Part shown: positions 35,144-46,061 of the stretch, piece after piece
How positions within the stretch are numbered: the first letter of the stretch is position 1
Layout: every line of letters starts with the position of its first letter
Assembly: GCA_963281255.1 (NCBI GenBank)
Contig: OY725491.1
Coordinates: 806,001-870,000 of the forward strand
From: Aphrocallistes beatrix
Taxonomy: Eukaryota; Porifera; Hexactinellida; Sceptrulophora; Aphrocallistidae
DNA length: 64,000 bases
Reading direction: 5' to 3'
Program-made: the position numbers and the translations under genes
The notes under the pieces: generated by a model
The model's database searches: none
Seen by the model: the letters and a program-made list of their open reading frames with translations, nothing else
Told to the model about the DNA's origin: nothing

Positions 35144-35297
35144 CAAGGCCGTAGTCACTAAGTGTGGAAGAGTCCTGTTGAAACTTTAAAGTGGTCGGGT
35201 AAAACCGTCCGAATCTACAAAATGGTCCTTTGTGGCTAAATTGGTCAGAAGTGGTCAGATTGAAATTGGCCCAACCGGACCGGTGGGTACGGCCCTG
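35144..35297. mobile_element. small hAT-like remnant
   Basis: Left CAAGGCCGTAGTCAC and right end GTGGGTACGGCCCTG are inverted repeats with mismatches, and TGGTCGGGTAAAACCGTCCG inside resembles the subterminal repeats of 22279-22911. No clear target duplication, no coding. Confidence 0.5.
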
Positions 35298-35399
35298 TTT
35301 TGGACATTTCTTTATTAAATTTATCAAGCATTTAATACTTGGCGTTTCATTGAAATTTATTAAGTAGCTAGAGTTTACAAATATACTACTTGTATCTGC

Positions 35400-35790
35400 C
35401 AAAGAAATATCAATATATCTACTCTATGATTAGTTTGTCTCGCAAATTGATTAGTATTATGGAAATGCATGAGCTTGCACAAGAGAATAGCTATAGTTGA
35501 GTCAACACTATTAATTAATGACTAATTCCTTATGATAGGATTGATAGCTATAATTGCATTCAAATCAACCGGATGCTCTACATGTTTCTTATAAATCTTC
35601 AAATCATTAGACACTCATAAAAGTGATGTATTAAATCATTATTACATCAACTTTAAAAGTGCTTTGAATTTTTTACTTTTTCCCTTAGTAGAAATCTGAA
35701 CTCTTCTCTTATTCATTTCTTAATGCAATCAATTGCAGAAAGTTGGAATCTTAGCATAATGCCTGCCCACATAGCATACATACATTGTAA
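35400..35790 (+). repeat. orphan subtype-2 upstream region without its gene
   Basis: Matches the upstream region of A8 (about 32700-33050) and of A12 and A17, including a CACTCATAAAAGTGATG segment where TGACTCAT stood, TTTTTCCCTTAGTAGAAATC and GAATCTTAGCAT. No receptor coding sequence follows; instead it runs into the GTGTCCCGC-type repeat at 35880-36070. A gene was lost here. Confidence 0.6.
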
Positions 35791-35879
35791 ATATCATTAC
35801 CAATGCATACGTGGTCACAGTATACAGAAATTAACTACTACGTATGCAACCAGATAATGATAGCACATATAAATTAATA

Positions 35880-36070
35880 CCAACTGTCCAGTTTTCTGTG
35901 GAACGTCTTGCTCTTTCGGACAAAAGTTAAAGGAAGTGTCCCGCGAAAATGTTCCACAAAGTGAAATTGTCCAACTTTTCAGTGTATAGGACGAATATAA
36001 ATATACTATGTCCCGATAAATAACTCAGTGCCACACTAAATAACTCAGTGTCCTGCTAGAATTCTACTTA
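35880..36070. repeat. GTCCCGC interspersed repeat R4, module copy
   Basis: AGTGTCCCGCGAAAATGTTCC, AGGACGAATATAAATATACT and repeated AATAACTCAGTG. Copies lie at 46500-46640, 55990-56190, 62170-62340 and, partly, 44740-44880, mostly between a B gene and its subtype-2 partner, so it was carried along in the module duplications. Confidence 0.6.
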
Positions 36071-36306
36071 TGTCACGCTCGTTTCTTTCCAGAAGTTGGA
36101 AAATACATGAGATTATGCTTGATCGTATAATAACGAAAAGCATAATTTCATAATTTCAACTTTCCAACCTCTGCAAAAGAAAATGTTGGGCACTTGTTCA
36201 TATAAATTAATCTTCAATCACATACCTTAAAATAATTAACAATGAAGAAGAAATAAAAACAGTACACAAGAATAGCCCATACAAAATATGTTTCTTCACA
36301 GTCACA

Positions 36307-37467
36307 TCAGTTAGTTAGCAGGTGTTGAGTGAGGTTAGGTGTGAATCTGGTACGAATTCTTCCACAGCGAAACTTCAACTTCTCACTCAACATTTTCCCA
36401 AATATCAGTACACTACTTAAAATGTACTGTATTGCGAACAGAAGGCCCGAAACGGTAAAAAGTATCGCAGAAGCAGAGGTTGAGGTTATAAATATGATTT
36501 CAAGATGTTCAGTCTGTTGTTGAGGTGACACCAACCGCTGGAAGTATGTGGTTCCGTAAAGATAGTGAAACATGCATGGTCCATAGTACAGAGTTAATGC
36601 CACAAGCGAAGAGCATTGCCCTATACATTCTCCAAGAATAAAGCATACGTATCCCACGCCAACACTGCACATGATCAGTGCAAACTGATAAGAATTGGCT
36701 TTTGATCTTCTAACCAATCCTTGGTGTCTACCTCGTACTTGAAACTCCACTGTTCTCCACTTCAATGTTCTAAGGAATATCCTCGCCTGTTTAACCCATA
36801 TACAGAGGTATACCAATTGCACTATAGGCTCAGTTAAGTAGTGGACTATCATAAGCTGTGGAACAGTTCCCGTTATCATAAGAGATAATGCCACCAGACC
36901 AGTAATTAGGAGTAAACGTCTGATGTATGGATACGGGTTAGCCTCAATGTTGTGCAGAATTTCATGGAGATATTTCATCAAGCAAATTCCTAAAGCTAGT
37001 GACGTCACAATTCCTACCTGTCCTGTGGTGACTATTATGGAATTAATTGGATTTTCATACATCAAACGAAGACCAAAAAATTGAATGTGGATCAATTTCC
37101 TACTGCAGTTGTGTAGTAATGCTCTGTCAGGTGAATAGAGATGTTCATATGTATTGAAATAATTCGTGAACATGCATCCTATTGAGTATATTGTAATTGA
37201 ACCAAATTCAGCAATATTTAGCAGTAACAAGACAATGTATTTAATTATATCTGATTTATGATGACGTGCTGCTTCTATGAAGTTCATGAATGGATCTGAT
37301 TGCGCCTTTTGAATACATTCGCGATACAATTTGATGAAATAGATAATTCTCTTCACAAAGTAGGCAGTCCAAAGTATGCATAATATCAAACTAATCGTGA
37401 TCGCTGGCACTGATATACACAACCCAAAATTTTTGTTTATTTTCCATAACAGACTGAAGGTCGTCAT
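36307..37467 (-). CDS. family-B seven-segment receptor-like protein B1
   Basis: Intact, 386 residues, ATG at 37467 (MTTFSLLWKINKN). Hydrophobic segments at about residues 14-40, 74-100, 139-166, 180-206, 209-227, 263-306 (one or two) and 325-361. The long first inner loop is basic and conserved (AQSDPFMNFIEAARHHKS). The outer loop has HNCSRKL with an NCS sequon, followed by LMYENPINS. The third inner loop is strongly basic (LKWRTVEFQVRGRHQGLVRR) and the tail ends RTRFTPNLTQHLLTN. It shares no obvious sequence with family A beyond the layout. Role as a surface receptor is inference. Confidence 0.8.
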   Translation of the reverse strand: MTTFSLLWKINKNFGLCISVPAITISLILCILWTAYFVKRIIYFIKLYRECIQKAQSDPFMNFIEAARHHKSDIIKYIVLLLLNIAEFGSITIYSIGCMFTNYFNTYEHLYSPDRALLHNCSRKLIHIQFFGLRLMYENPINSIIVTTGQVGIVTSLALGICLMKYLHEILHNIEANPYPYIRRLLLITGLVALSLMITGTVPQLMIVHYLTEPIVQLVYLCIWVKQARIFLRTLKWRTVEFQVRGRHQGLVRRSKANSYQFALIMCSVGVGYVCFILGECIGQCSSLVALTLYYGPCMFHYLYGTTYFQRLVSPQQQTEHLEIIFITSTSASAILFTVSGLLFAIQYILSSVLIFGKMLSEKLKFRCGRIRTRFTPNLTQHLLTN

Positions 37468-37527
37468 ATTTTAAGATGTTTGCTAATTCTAAATAATTAA
37501 TTTTTGCTAATTTATTTCACAAATTGC

Positions 37528-37612
37528 ATTTATACAATTTTCAATGGCCAGCAAACCTAGTTTGCTTTAGATATTAAATGTATGTTATTGGATAAATGCC
37601 TATAATGAGTCA
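37528..37612 (-). promoter_or_regulatory. core promoter of B1
   Basis: On the coding strand TGACTCAT (37605-37612) is followed 71 bases later by TATAAAT (37528-37534), then about 60 bases to the ATG. The arrangement is the same in all five B copies. Confidence 0.65.
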
Positions 37613-37857
37613 TATTGATCATAATTATTGAATACTGCCATGCGTATACGTGGAAACATTATATTTTATCGGATAAGGTAGATACTATCAGCGATAAATA
37701 CCTCTATCATCATGGTTTTATTGTGAATGATTAAGACTTTACTATTGCAATATAATCCCTATCCACTTTCTACATATTCATTAAACTTTTAAAAATAATA
37801 TATCATGGTTCCACGTATACACAAGGCAGTATTTAATAATTTTGTTTAAATGAAACA

Positions 37858-38275
37858 TATGAATAAATGAAACATATAAATTTTTCGAATAATTCATAAT
37901 TCAGGATTCTGAATCATTCGAATAATTCATATTTCCTGAATTATGAATTATTCGAATAATTCATAATTCAGGATTGTGAATTATTCGAATTATTCATTAA
38001 TTAATTCATGAATTAGAACTTAGCTTATGATTGACTAATTCATGCTTGAATTATGAATTATTCGAATAATTCATAATTCTTTGCCATTTTTTTATGAATT
38101 AGTCAACTTAGGTATACACAAGGCAGTATTTAACAATTTTGTTTAATAATACCCATTATAGTAGTTATCTAATCACATGCATTCAAACGAGCTATTAAAA
38201 ACGTTCATCTGCATGCGGATAAGGTTTATCCGCATGCGGATATACGTTCATCCGCATGCGGATATCGCATGCGAA
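37858..38275. repeat. AT-rich palindrome cluster and GCATGC palindromes
   Basis: At least three palindromes built on ATTATTCGAATAAT extended by TTCATAATTCA-type arms lie between 37890 and 38080. At 38205-38260 ATCCGCATGCGGAT and variants occur three times in tandem. Single copies of the latter lie near 4157 and 6018. It fills the spacer between B1 and the foldback element. Confidence 0.75.
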
Positions 38276-38334
38276 TTGCGAGAATGAAAATTAAGTAATA
38301 ATAAAAGAAATTTTGGAATAAAAAAGGGACACAT

Positions 38335-39391
38335 CATAGCCTACTCTAATAATGCCTCACAGTAAAATAACCAAGGATGCGGTAATAGCCGAATGGATTA
38401 ATACACGATTAGCCTAAAATCGTTAACCATGCAGAATAGGCGTTAAGAATGTATTACCAGCATATATAAACATGGTATCAAAGTATATATATCCGTTGTC
38501 AAAATTTCAATTAGTCATCATATCATTGCGCAACAGGTCATTTCAAGCACGATTTTGGCAATTTTCTAAGCTGTTTTAAGCCTACTTCTAAATGTTATTA
38601 AGGTAGAATTTTTGCGTAGAGCTAAGATTAGTACGAGTAGATCTGAAATTTTTTGAATTTTTTAATGTAATGTTGTTACATTCCCACGTTGCTATGGTGA
38701 AGCATTTGATCAGTTTGAGCCATATCCTGCAAACTGTAAGAACTAGGTCTTCAAATCTGAACGTATTTGATAGGCAATTGGGTACTTCCTATTAGGTAAT
38801 AATACAATTTAAACTTCTAAATTAACAGACTATAGAGTTATGCGACAATTTAGTGTTTTGGTCACATTCTTAAAATCAACCCAAAACTCAAAACTCGTTG
38901 AATTTAGAAGTTCAAGTTGTATTATCACCTAATAGGAAGTAATCAATTGCCTATCAAACACGATCAAATTTGAAGACCTAGTTACTACAGTTTGTACGAA
39001 TTAGCCAAACTGACCAAAATGCTTTACCATAGCAACGCGGGAATGTAACAACATTCCATTGAAAAATTCTTGATTTTTCAAATCAACTCGTACTAATCTT
39101 GGTTCAACACAAAAATCACACCTTAATACCATTTAGAAATAGGGTTAAAACAGCTTAGAAAATCGCTAAAATTGTCCTGTTGCGCAATGATATGATGACT
39201 AATCGAAATTTTTCCAACGGATATATGTACTTTGATACCATGTTTATATACGCTGGTAATACATTCTTAACGCCTATTCTGCATGGTTAACGATTTTAGG
39301 CTAATCGTGTATTAATCCATTCGGCTACTACTTCCCTCATCCCTAGTCCATGATTTTCAGTTTACTGTGAGGCATTATTAGAGTAGGCTAT
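38335..39391. mobile_element. 1.06-kb foldback transposon, copy 1
   Basis: The element starts CATAGCCTACTCTAATAATG and ends CATTATTAGAGTAGGCTAT, and its two halves are complementary over about 500 bases each, meeting near 38860. It is flanked by the 8-base duplication GGACACAT (38327-38334 and 39392-39399). Eight-base duplications and CA...TG-like ends suggest mobilisation by a hAT transposase. No protein is encoded. Confidence 0.88.
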
Positions 39392-39523
39392 GGACACATA
39401 TATAGTTAGCAAGGTTCTGGGACAAATGAAACGTCTCCAGAGTAGTTATGGACAAGGCCTTCAGACATGAGGCGGCCATGGCCGCCTCACTTTTGACGAA
39501 GCATCTGATGGGAAGGTCTGGGG

Positions 39524-40352
39524 AGGTTAGTTAGTAGGCCTGAGATGACTAGTAGGTATGCAGAGGTGCGGCTGGGGGAGGTTAATGGGTAGGCAAGGCG
39601 GCCTTGGCAGCAACAATTTGAGGAGCTTCCAACGACACTGGTTATAAATGAAGGTAGACTTGCCAGGCCAAAATTGGTCCGGGGACCAGTTTTTGCAGCC
39701 AAAATTGGTCACCCCTGGCTAAATTTGGTCACCCGGACCAGTTTTGGCTGCCAAAATTAGTCTGCGGGACCAGTTTTAGTGCAGTTTCTGCAGAGAAATG
39801 CCCTTATGGCAAGGACGGTGTACCACATCCGTCCATATGTATGTATCTCCGTACGCTGCGAAATTTGAGTTTTCAAAAATTTAGTAGTCCCGATGTATTA
39901 CAATATTCATATCTCACATGCCAAGTCTGCACTATCGGTCTACCGACAGAAATTTTTTTCACATGAATAATGCCAACTTGTTCCATGCTGAAAGCGGGGT
40001 GTAGCGTTGAAGTTTGCAGGAAATAGCGGAACGCAATAGTAAACTTCTACATACTTGTAGAATCAAAAAAGTGGACAGAATAAAACTTCATATAAAAGCG
40101 GGACATTCATGAAAATTAGATCAACAGAAGAATGCAAAAATCGGGACGTCCAGTCAAAAACGTGCAGTTGGCATGTATTGAATAGACTCCCTATTAATAG
40201 AGACCTCCTAGAGTGATTGTAATGTCATCACATCCTATGAGGAGGAGAGGACTACTTTAGTGTACGTAATTAAATGACATAAAATTTAACCCGGACCAGT
40301 TTTGGTCTGCAAAAATTGGTCGCCCCGGACCATTTTTTTCGTGACAGGCTCA
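39524..40352 (-). repeat. interspersed repeat R1, copy 2
   Basis: Inverted relative of 5539-6018: GGAGGTTAGTTAGTAGGCCT, GGCAAGGCGGCCTTGGCAGC, GCCAAAATTGGTC repeats, CCATATGTATGTATCTCCGT, and the end CGTGACAGGCTCAA. It is longer than copy 1 owing to extra sequence at about 39970-40280. Confidence 0.65.
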
Positions 40353-42154
40353 AGTAGAGTTGGTGAGGCCCTGGCTCTACCAATAATCTTTAGGGCATTA
40401 GTATCACGCGATCATTGACCGCTTGATCACGATCGCGATTCTATTTTGACGATGGAATGAAGTCAGATCCTTTCTTTTGAATGACCGGTGGGATATTATG
40501 AACTTTTTTAGCCTGATCATTTTTCTAATCATTTTGAGGAGATTTGTATTATCTTTTCTCTTCACCATCATTGACCTATTCTATTTTCTATGCTGTTGTC
40601 ATTTTGAGTCTTTTCCAGATCCATTAAAAAATCTTAGCGCATGCACTGATTGGTTATTATGTGCTTCTTATTGCAGGAAATCTGAAATTTTGTTGCAACT
40701 AAAACCTAGAAGGGACGGGAAGGGGATAAGCCTGGGATATTCTATGTTTTACATTGGGCGCAACCTATCAATTCTGATAGCTCTCAGCAAATTATACTTA
40801 AGTATGTCTATAAATATGTCCACTGATCCACATTCAACTCCCATGAGTTCAGTGCATTCAAATTCTCCCTCCCAGATTTTGGAAAAAAATTTTCTTCGGT
40901 GAGTTAGGGGTATCCCCCCCCCCCGGAATTGGATAATCCCAGGCAGTATTATGGCAAATAACAAATCCATCTTTCAGTCAGCACCAGGTTCATTACTTGC
41001 AATCTGCCATCTATAGCTCTTGTTAGTAAGATACTTAATGTAGGCAAGTATTATCTAGTAAACTTTCAAGGTGCCACAATTTGGGCATGCCTAATTTACG
41101 GGATGGGCCTGCATCCTGTCCCGTAAATTATGCATCTAGATTTTCCGGGACTTTCCAGTCCCGTAAATTAGGCATGCCCCACAATTTGCAGATGTTGCAT
41201 TGTTTCATTGGTGCCGACTTGCTTTATTTCTGGGATACGGAAAATGTAGTGAACTGAAATAATATCACTCCTTTTATCCAGGGAATGAAAGGATTTACAC
41301 TGAACGAACTGAACGAACGCTAGTGGAGTTGAAGTTAGGTGGTGAAAGTATTTTCGTTTCGAACGTGGTCAACTTAATCTGTTCTAAAAATTTCCTCAAG
41401 AGGGAGCAGAATGATTAACCAGGGAGAGGAACACCACGAAACAAATCCTATCACGGGTCACAACACCAAGCTTGTAGTATGAGGATGATTTAAGTCGTAC
41501 CTGGGGATGCGTTGTAAGCCCTGAAAGCTGACAACATTATTTCATATCATAATGTCAAATTCTTCCTGATTTAGTCTATGTATATCAATGCAATATTTAT
41601 CACAGAACGTAGTTGATAAAATCCTGATATGAGTATGAAACACAGTAAACTGAATTAATAGATTCTGAAACAACATTAAACCGAGGATGGGAGGGATTAA
41701 TCGCATATCAATGTCCTTATCTTTAGACAAAACCTTATTCTCATAGATCAATTACGAATAAAATAAATTTATGAAATTAATACCAGGAGGAACTTAAAAA
41801 TTTCCAGGGAGTGGCATTGTCCCCCTTTTACGACACCCTCCTCTCCCATGGTGAAGTCTCTATTCTAAACTTCTCATACATATATACGCAGTGAATTGCA
41901 GATATTCATATGTTTCATTTAAACAAAATTATTAAATACTGCCTTGTGTATACGTGGAACCATGATATATTATTCTTAAAAGTTTAATTAATATGTAGCA
42001 AGTGGATAGGGATTATATTGCAATAGTAAAGTCTTAATCATTCACAATAAAACCATGATGATGGAGGTATTTATCGCTGATAGCATCTACCCTATCGATA
42101 AAATATAATGTTTCCACGTATACGCATGGCAGTATTCAATAATTATGATCAATA
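40353..42154. other. gene-free spacer left of B2
   Basis: No supported gene. The 141-codon frame at 40477 covers repeat sequence shared with 4660-4805 and has no homologue here. A palindromic element lies at 41083-41180. From about 41900 the sequence is the inverted counterpart of 37560-37870 (upstream of B1), for example TGTGTATACGTGGAACCATG. Confidence 0.5.
41083..41180. mobile_element. short palindromic element, GGGCATGCC type, with target duplication
   Basis: GGGCATGCCTAATTTACGGG at the left and its complement at the right, flanked by CACAATTT on both sides, an 8-base duplication. Smaller relatives at 16242 and 32457. Confidence 0.7.
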
Positions 42155-42239
42155 TGACTCATTATAGGCATTTATCCAATAACATACATTTAATATCTAA
42201 AGCAAACTAGGTTTGCTGGCCATTCAAAATTGTATAAAT
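42155..42239 (+). promoter_or_regulatory. core promoter of B2
   Basis: TGACTCAT at 42155-42162 and TATAAAT at 42233-42239, the fixed family-B spacing, although the gene behind it is truncated. Confidence 0.6.
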
Positions 42240-42298
42240 GCAATTTGTGAAATAAATTAGCAAAAATTAATATTTAGAATTAGCAAACATCTTAAAAT

Positions 42299-42890
42299 AT
42301 GATGAACTTCAGTCTGTTATGGAAAATAGACAAAAATCTTGAGTTCTATATAACAGTGCCAGCGATCACGATTAGTTTGATATTATCCATACTTTGGACT
42401 GTCTACTTTGTGAAGAGAATTGTCCATTTCATCAAATTGTATCGCGAATATATTCAAAAGGCGCAATCTGATCCATTCATGAACTTCTTAGAAGCAGCAC
42501 GTCATCATAAATCTGAGATAATTAAATACATCTTCTTGTTACTCGTAAATATTGTTGAATTTGGTTCAATTACAATATATTCAACAGGTAGCATAACTGC
42601 GAATAATTTCAATACATATGAACATCTCTATTCACCTGACAGGGCACCACTGCACAACTGCAGTAGAGAATTGGTCCACACCCATATTTTTGACTTGCGT
42701 TTAATGTATGAAAATCCAATTAATTCCATATTAATCACCACGGGACAGGTAGGAATTATGACGGCGCTAGCTTTGGGGAATTGCTTGATGAAATACCTTC
42801 ATGAAATTATGCATAACATTGAGGCTAACCCTTATCCATACATCAGACGTTTACTCTTAATCACTGGTCTGGTGGCATTATCCTTACTAT
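42299..42890 (+). pseudogene. family-B gene B2, 3' half lost
   Basis: ATG at 42299 (MMNFSLLWKIDKN). About 197 codons match B1 through the fourth membrane segment (RRLLLITGLVALSL). At about 42890 the homology stops abruptly in a tail of TATATA and the inverted 3' end of repeat R2. The open frame runs on for 13 unrelated codons. The outer loop keeps HNCSRELVHTH. Segments five to seven and the tail are missing, so it should not work as its intact relatives do. Confidence 0.85.
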
Positions 42891-42965
42891 TAAAACTCGA
42901 TGATTGTATATATATATATATATCTCTGTAACGAATTGATTGAAGAAACTGCCGGGCGCAGAAGG
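42891..42965 (-). repeat. 3' end of repeat R2 at the B2/A9 junction
   Basis: TATATATATATATATCTCTG, ACGAATTGATTGAAGAAACT and CAGAAGGCTGAT are the complement of 945-1000. The repeat sits exactly where gene B2 stops and fragment A9 begins, so it marks the breakpoint. Confidence 0.7.
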
Positions 42966-42968
42966 CTG

Positions 42969-43340
42969 ATGAGACCTAAACGCCTGAATGAAAGGAGGTC
43001 TTTGCTGAGTTCTTCTCCTCTCCAGGTTAGAGCGGTATCTTTCCATCAGAGGGCGAGTTAGCCAATCATTTACGTGATTGAACTTCTTCTTCCGAATAAA
43101 TAATTTCGTCACAATTTTTACAAATATAAAGAGATAAATAAAAAATAAGCAAATGTCCAAAACACAAATTGACACATCGTACGTGTTATTGCAGATAAAC
43201 TTTGTTATGTTCCAACATTTTGGGCAAAGAAAGATGAATTTCCTGGATAATCCGAATGAAACAGTTCCGAAATATGAACTAGCTAAAAAGTCCATCACAG
43301 AAAGTGAGAATTCAGAAGCGTAATACAACAGTAACATAAA
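42969..43340 (-). pseudogene. family-A C-terminal fragment A9
   Basis: About 120 codons: part of the sixth segment, an unusual outer loop with CPKCWN and NNTYD, the seventh segment and the tail KKKFNHVNDWLTRPLMERYR to FIQAFRSH. The normal final codons and stop are replaced by repeat R2, so the frame runs on into PSAPGSFF. The 5' two thirds are absent. Confidence 0.85.
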
Positions 43341-43827
43341 TATTTAACTAACTTTGTTGTATTTAACACAGTATTGTATTTAAACACAATTTATACTAGA
43401 AGTGCAAGGTAAGATTTGAACTGTCTACCTAGTGTACCCTCTTGACAAACAAGAATTCATAGATAGTTAGACTCTTAGATAATATCATGCTTGATGATCC
43501 GAGATCCTTTGAATAATAGGATATACAGAGTATAGCAGATTACATAGATTTCCCCGTTGTATAATAGTATATTGAAGTAATCTCTAGTTAGTAAATATGT
43601 AATTTATTTCAAGACAATATATTGTCCAACTAGGTAAGGGATAAATTAAATCTATTTCCATATTCTCTTTTTCCTATAACAATAATTCAGGTGTTTAGAG
43701 GAGAAATATATTATGCAAGTTATTAATTAGCCGTAATACAGAATTTAGCCTCAGCTCCTTATCAACTCAAAATATAGAAGATTCAACATAACAAGTTTTA
43801 AAGCAGTGTTTACAATTATATTAATTC
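43341..43827. other. spacer between A9 and A10
   Basis: No gene. Part of 43440-43480 (AACAAGAATTC, AGATAGTTAGACTCTTA) is the inverse of about 31825-31870 upstream of A7. Confidence 0.4.
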
Positions 43828-44378
43828 TCAATAGATAAGATGAGACCGAAACGCCTGAATGAAAGGAGGTCTTTGCTGAGTTCTCTCCTCCAGACTAGCT
43901 CTATAGTTCTCCACCAGAGGTCGAGTTAACCAATCATTTACGTGATTGATTTTCTTTCTTTGAATGTATAGTTTTGCAAAAATACAAGAACAACGAGATA
44001 AGTAAGGAATGAGTACACATTTAGAAAATTAATCGCAACAATATTCAGATGGAAAAATATATATTGTATTATGTTCCAAAATTTATAGTTTTGGAAAAAG
44101 AAATCTCTAAATGATTCAGATGAAAATATTCCAGAAAGCAAGAGGTTTGTTTGACCAAAGTAGAAATTAGAGATGTAATGGAGTAACAATAAAAATAATG
44201 CACAATAAGTGAATGTTTGTGTGAGATAGATTTGATTTGCAACCACCTTTTAAAATAATTTTTAAATAACTTAAATAATCCCTTTGAGAAGAATGGTAAA
44301 ATGCTTCATCTCTTCTTCCTTTCAACAAGACATAGAAAGCACGATAAGAGAAAATATATGCACGAATATCAATTAAAA
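43828..44378 (-). pseudogene. family-A subtype-2 C-terminal fragment A10
   Basis: From about 44378 down: RAFYVLLKGRRDEAFYHSS, a disrupted stretch at 44250-44280, then FTYCALFLLLLHYISNFYFG, the seventh segment, a frameshift near 43970, and INHVNDWLTRPLVENYR to the stop at 43828-43830. Segments one to four are missing. It abuts the N-terminal fragment A11 on the other strand. Confidence 0.8.
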
Positions 44379-44384
44379 AGAATG

Positions 44385-44670
44385 ATAGATGAAAGACGCA
44401 TACACAACACTCATTGAAATACTGCCTGTTGTATTATTTGCGTATCTTACTGTCATTCTACCTGTGTTGTCATACTACCTCTATAAGAAATATCAGGTTA
44501 GATTACAAATCAAGAATGTTCCTTACTCCACAATATTTGATTTGGATTTGGAAAAAGTGAAGAAAAATCTAAAAATTGAGTCCATGGTGTGAAGTTTTAT
44601 TCTTGGACTGATAATTATGGAAATATTATCGGAATTTTTCTTGTTTTTATTTCTTTTTGTGCGCAATCTT
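44385..44670 (+). pseudogene. family-A subtype-2 N-terminal fragment A11
   Basis: MKDAYTTLIEILPVVLFAYL, then YQVRLQIKNVPYST and VKKNLKIESMV, after which a TGA replaces the tyrosine of VYNF (44590). Homology goes on for a short distance (SFILGLIIMEILSEFF) and fades. It has the start and first segment only, and is closest to A16. Confidence 0.8.
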
Positions 44671-45024
44671 TTGTTCATGTAACTATGATAATTAAAACAT
44701 AAACTGCTACTTGCAAGATATTCCAGTTGCTTTCCATCATAAGCCCGGTGAGGTGTCCTGCTTTTTCGGACATATATTGAAGGTAATGCCCCGCAAAAGT
44801 GTTCCACAAAGTGGAATTGTCCCGCTTTTCAATGTATTGGACGAATATAAATTACTATGTCCCGCTTTCATAATATACATAATTATGCATATATTTATAG
44901 GAGTCAGTGGCTACTGTATGTTGCGTCTACTGTTTTAACCTATTTGCTACATATTGCAGTTATCTATTGAATAACTTCATTCAGTCAGCATACTCTGCAT
45001 GCTTTACAGATCTTCAATTCATTA
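44671..45024. repeat. spacer with a partial R4 repeat
   Basis: AATGCCCCGCAAAAGTGTTCC, GGACGAATATAAATTACTATG and TCCCGCTTTC are the R4 repeat; before and after it nothing else is recognised. Confidence 0.5.
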
Positions 45025-45193
45025 TGACTCATAAAGGTCATCACAGTACTATTATCAAATCAATGTTACTTTTATAGTGCTTACAAATTTTTTACTTTTC
45101 CCCTAGTAGAAATCTTAAACTCTCCTCATGTCAAGAAGTTATCACTTTTAGAAAAGTTAGATCTTAGCATTCTACTGTCTGTCCAGCATAAAT
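45025..45193 (+). promoter_or_regulatory. promoter region of relic A12
   Basis: TGACTCAT 45025-45032, TTAGCAT 45164-45170, CATAAAT 45187-45193; the A8/A17 arrangement kept in front of a dead gene. Confidence 0.55.
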
Positions 45194-45275
45194 TGTCTGT
45201 GATTGCAATTGACTAAATTTGAAGCTAAAACATTATTAACATTCAATTGCGTTAAAAAACTGAGAAAGAATTTAG

Positions 45276-46060
45276 ATGGCGAACGGATTGCTCCTCTTTC
45301 ATCAGATTGTCCCAATTCTATTGTGTCCGTATGCTGCCGTCACTCTACCTGTGTTATCGTACTTCCTCTATAAGAAATATCAGGTTAGAATAGAAATTCG
45401 GAAAATCTAAAAATAGAATCCATGGTGTATAACTTCGTTATCGTACTGACGATATTAGAGATTTTAGCGAATCTTTTCTCTTCAGTTCAGCAATTTCTAT
45501 TGATTGATCTTCGTGTCCCAGTGTGGCATCTTGTACCTATTATTAACATGCAAACTAAAATTACTAGCCATAGCAAGAAGAAGGACAGCATCATGATGAC
45601 ATTAAATTTCTTTTTAGAAATTCCATTGAGTGTAATACCCTCTGTAATTTGTCTATTTCTAATTGTGTTGAGGAGGGATTTTATCAATTTACCGTATGGG
45701 AATTATGTTAAGGGATTGGTGTGTATATCTTAGTTCGAGTTATCGCTATGTTAGTACTGTCTGGTTATTTTGAAACGCAGTGCATTTTGTATATGCTACT
45801 CTTAACATTCTTTCTGTTTTATATGCATGTGTACATTTCTTACATTTCATGTGTACATTTCTTTCTTGTCCATTCTATGTCTTGCTGAAAGGAAGAATGG
45901 ATGAGGAATTTTACCACTCGACTCAAAGGGATTATTTAGAGAAAAAAGTGGTTGCAAATCAATTATATCACACACAACATTCACGCATTGTGCATCATTT
46001 TTATTATTACTCCATTACATCTCAAATTTCTACTTTGGTCTAATAAACCTTTTGCTTCTG
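45276..46060 (+). pseudogene. family-A subtype-2 pseudogene A12
   Basis: ATG at 45276 (MANGLLLFHQIVPILL, as in A17). It has lost about 60 bases between EIR and KIES near 45400, has a 1-base deletion near 45717 (KGLVCIS for KGYGVYI), more damage around 45840-45900, and ends in the sixth segment at about 46060, where repeat R2 begins. The readable parts include LIDLRVPVWHLVPII and IPLSVIPSVICLFLIVLRR. Confidence 0.85.
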
Positions 46061-46061
46061 C

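Noticed and set aside
40477-40902. 141-codon open frame with a hydrophobic start
   Set aside because: It runs through sequence repeated at 4660-4805 and has low-complexity hydrophobic codons; no homologue in the window and no promoter pattern.
42299-43337. A functional B-A fusion protein
   Set aside because: B2 and A9 are on opposite strands and meet tail to tail at a repeat, so no fusion can be translated.
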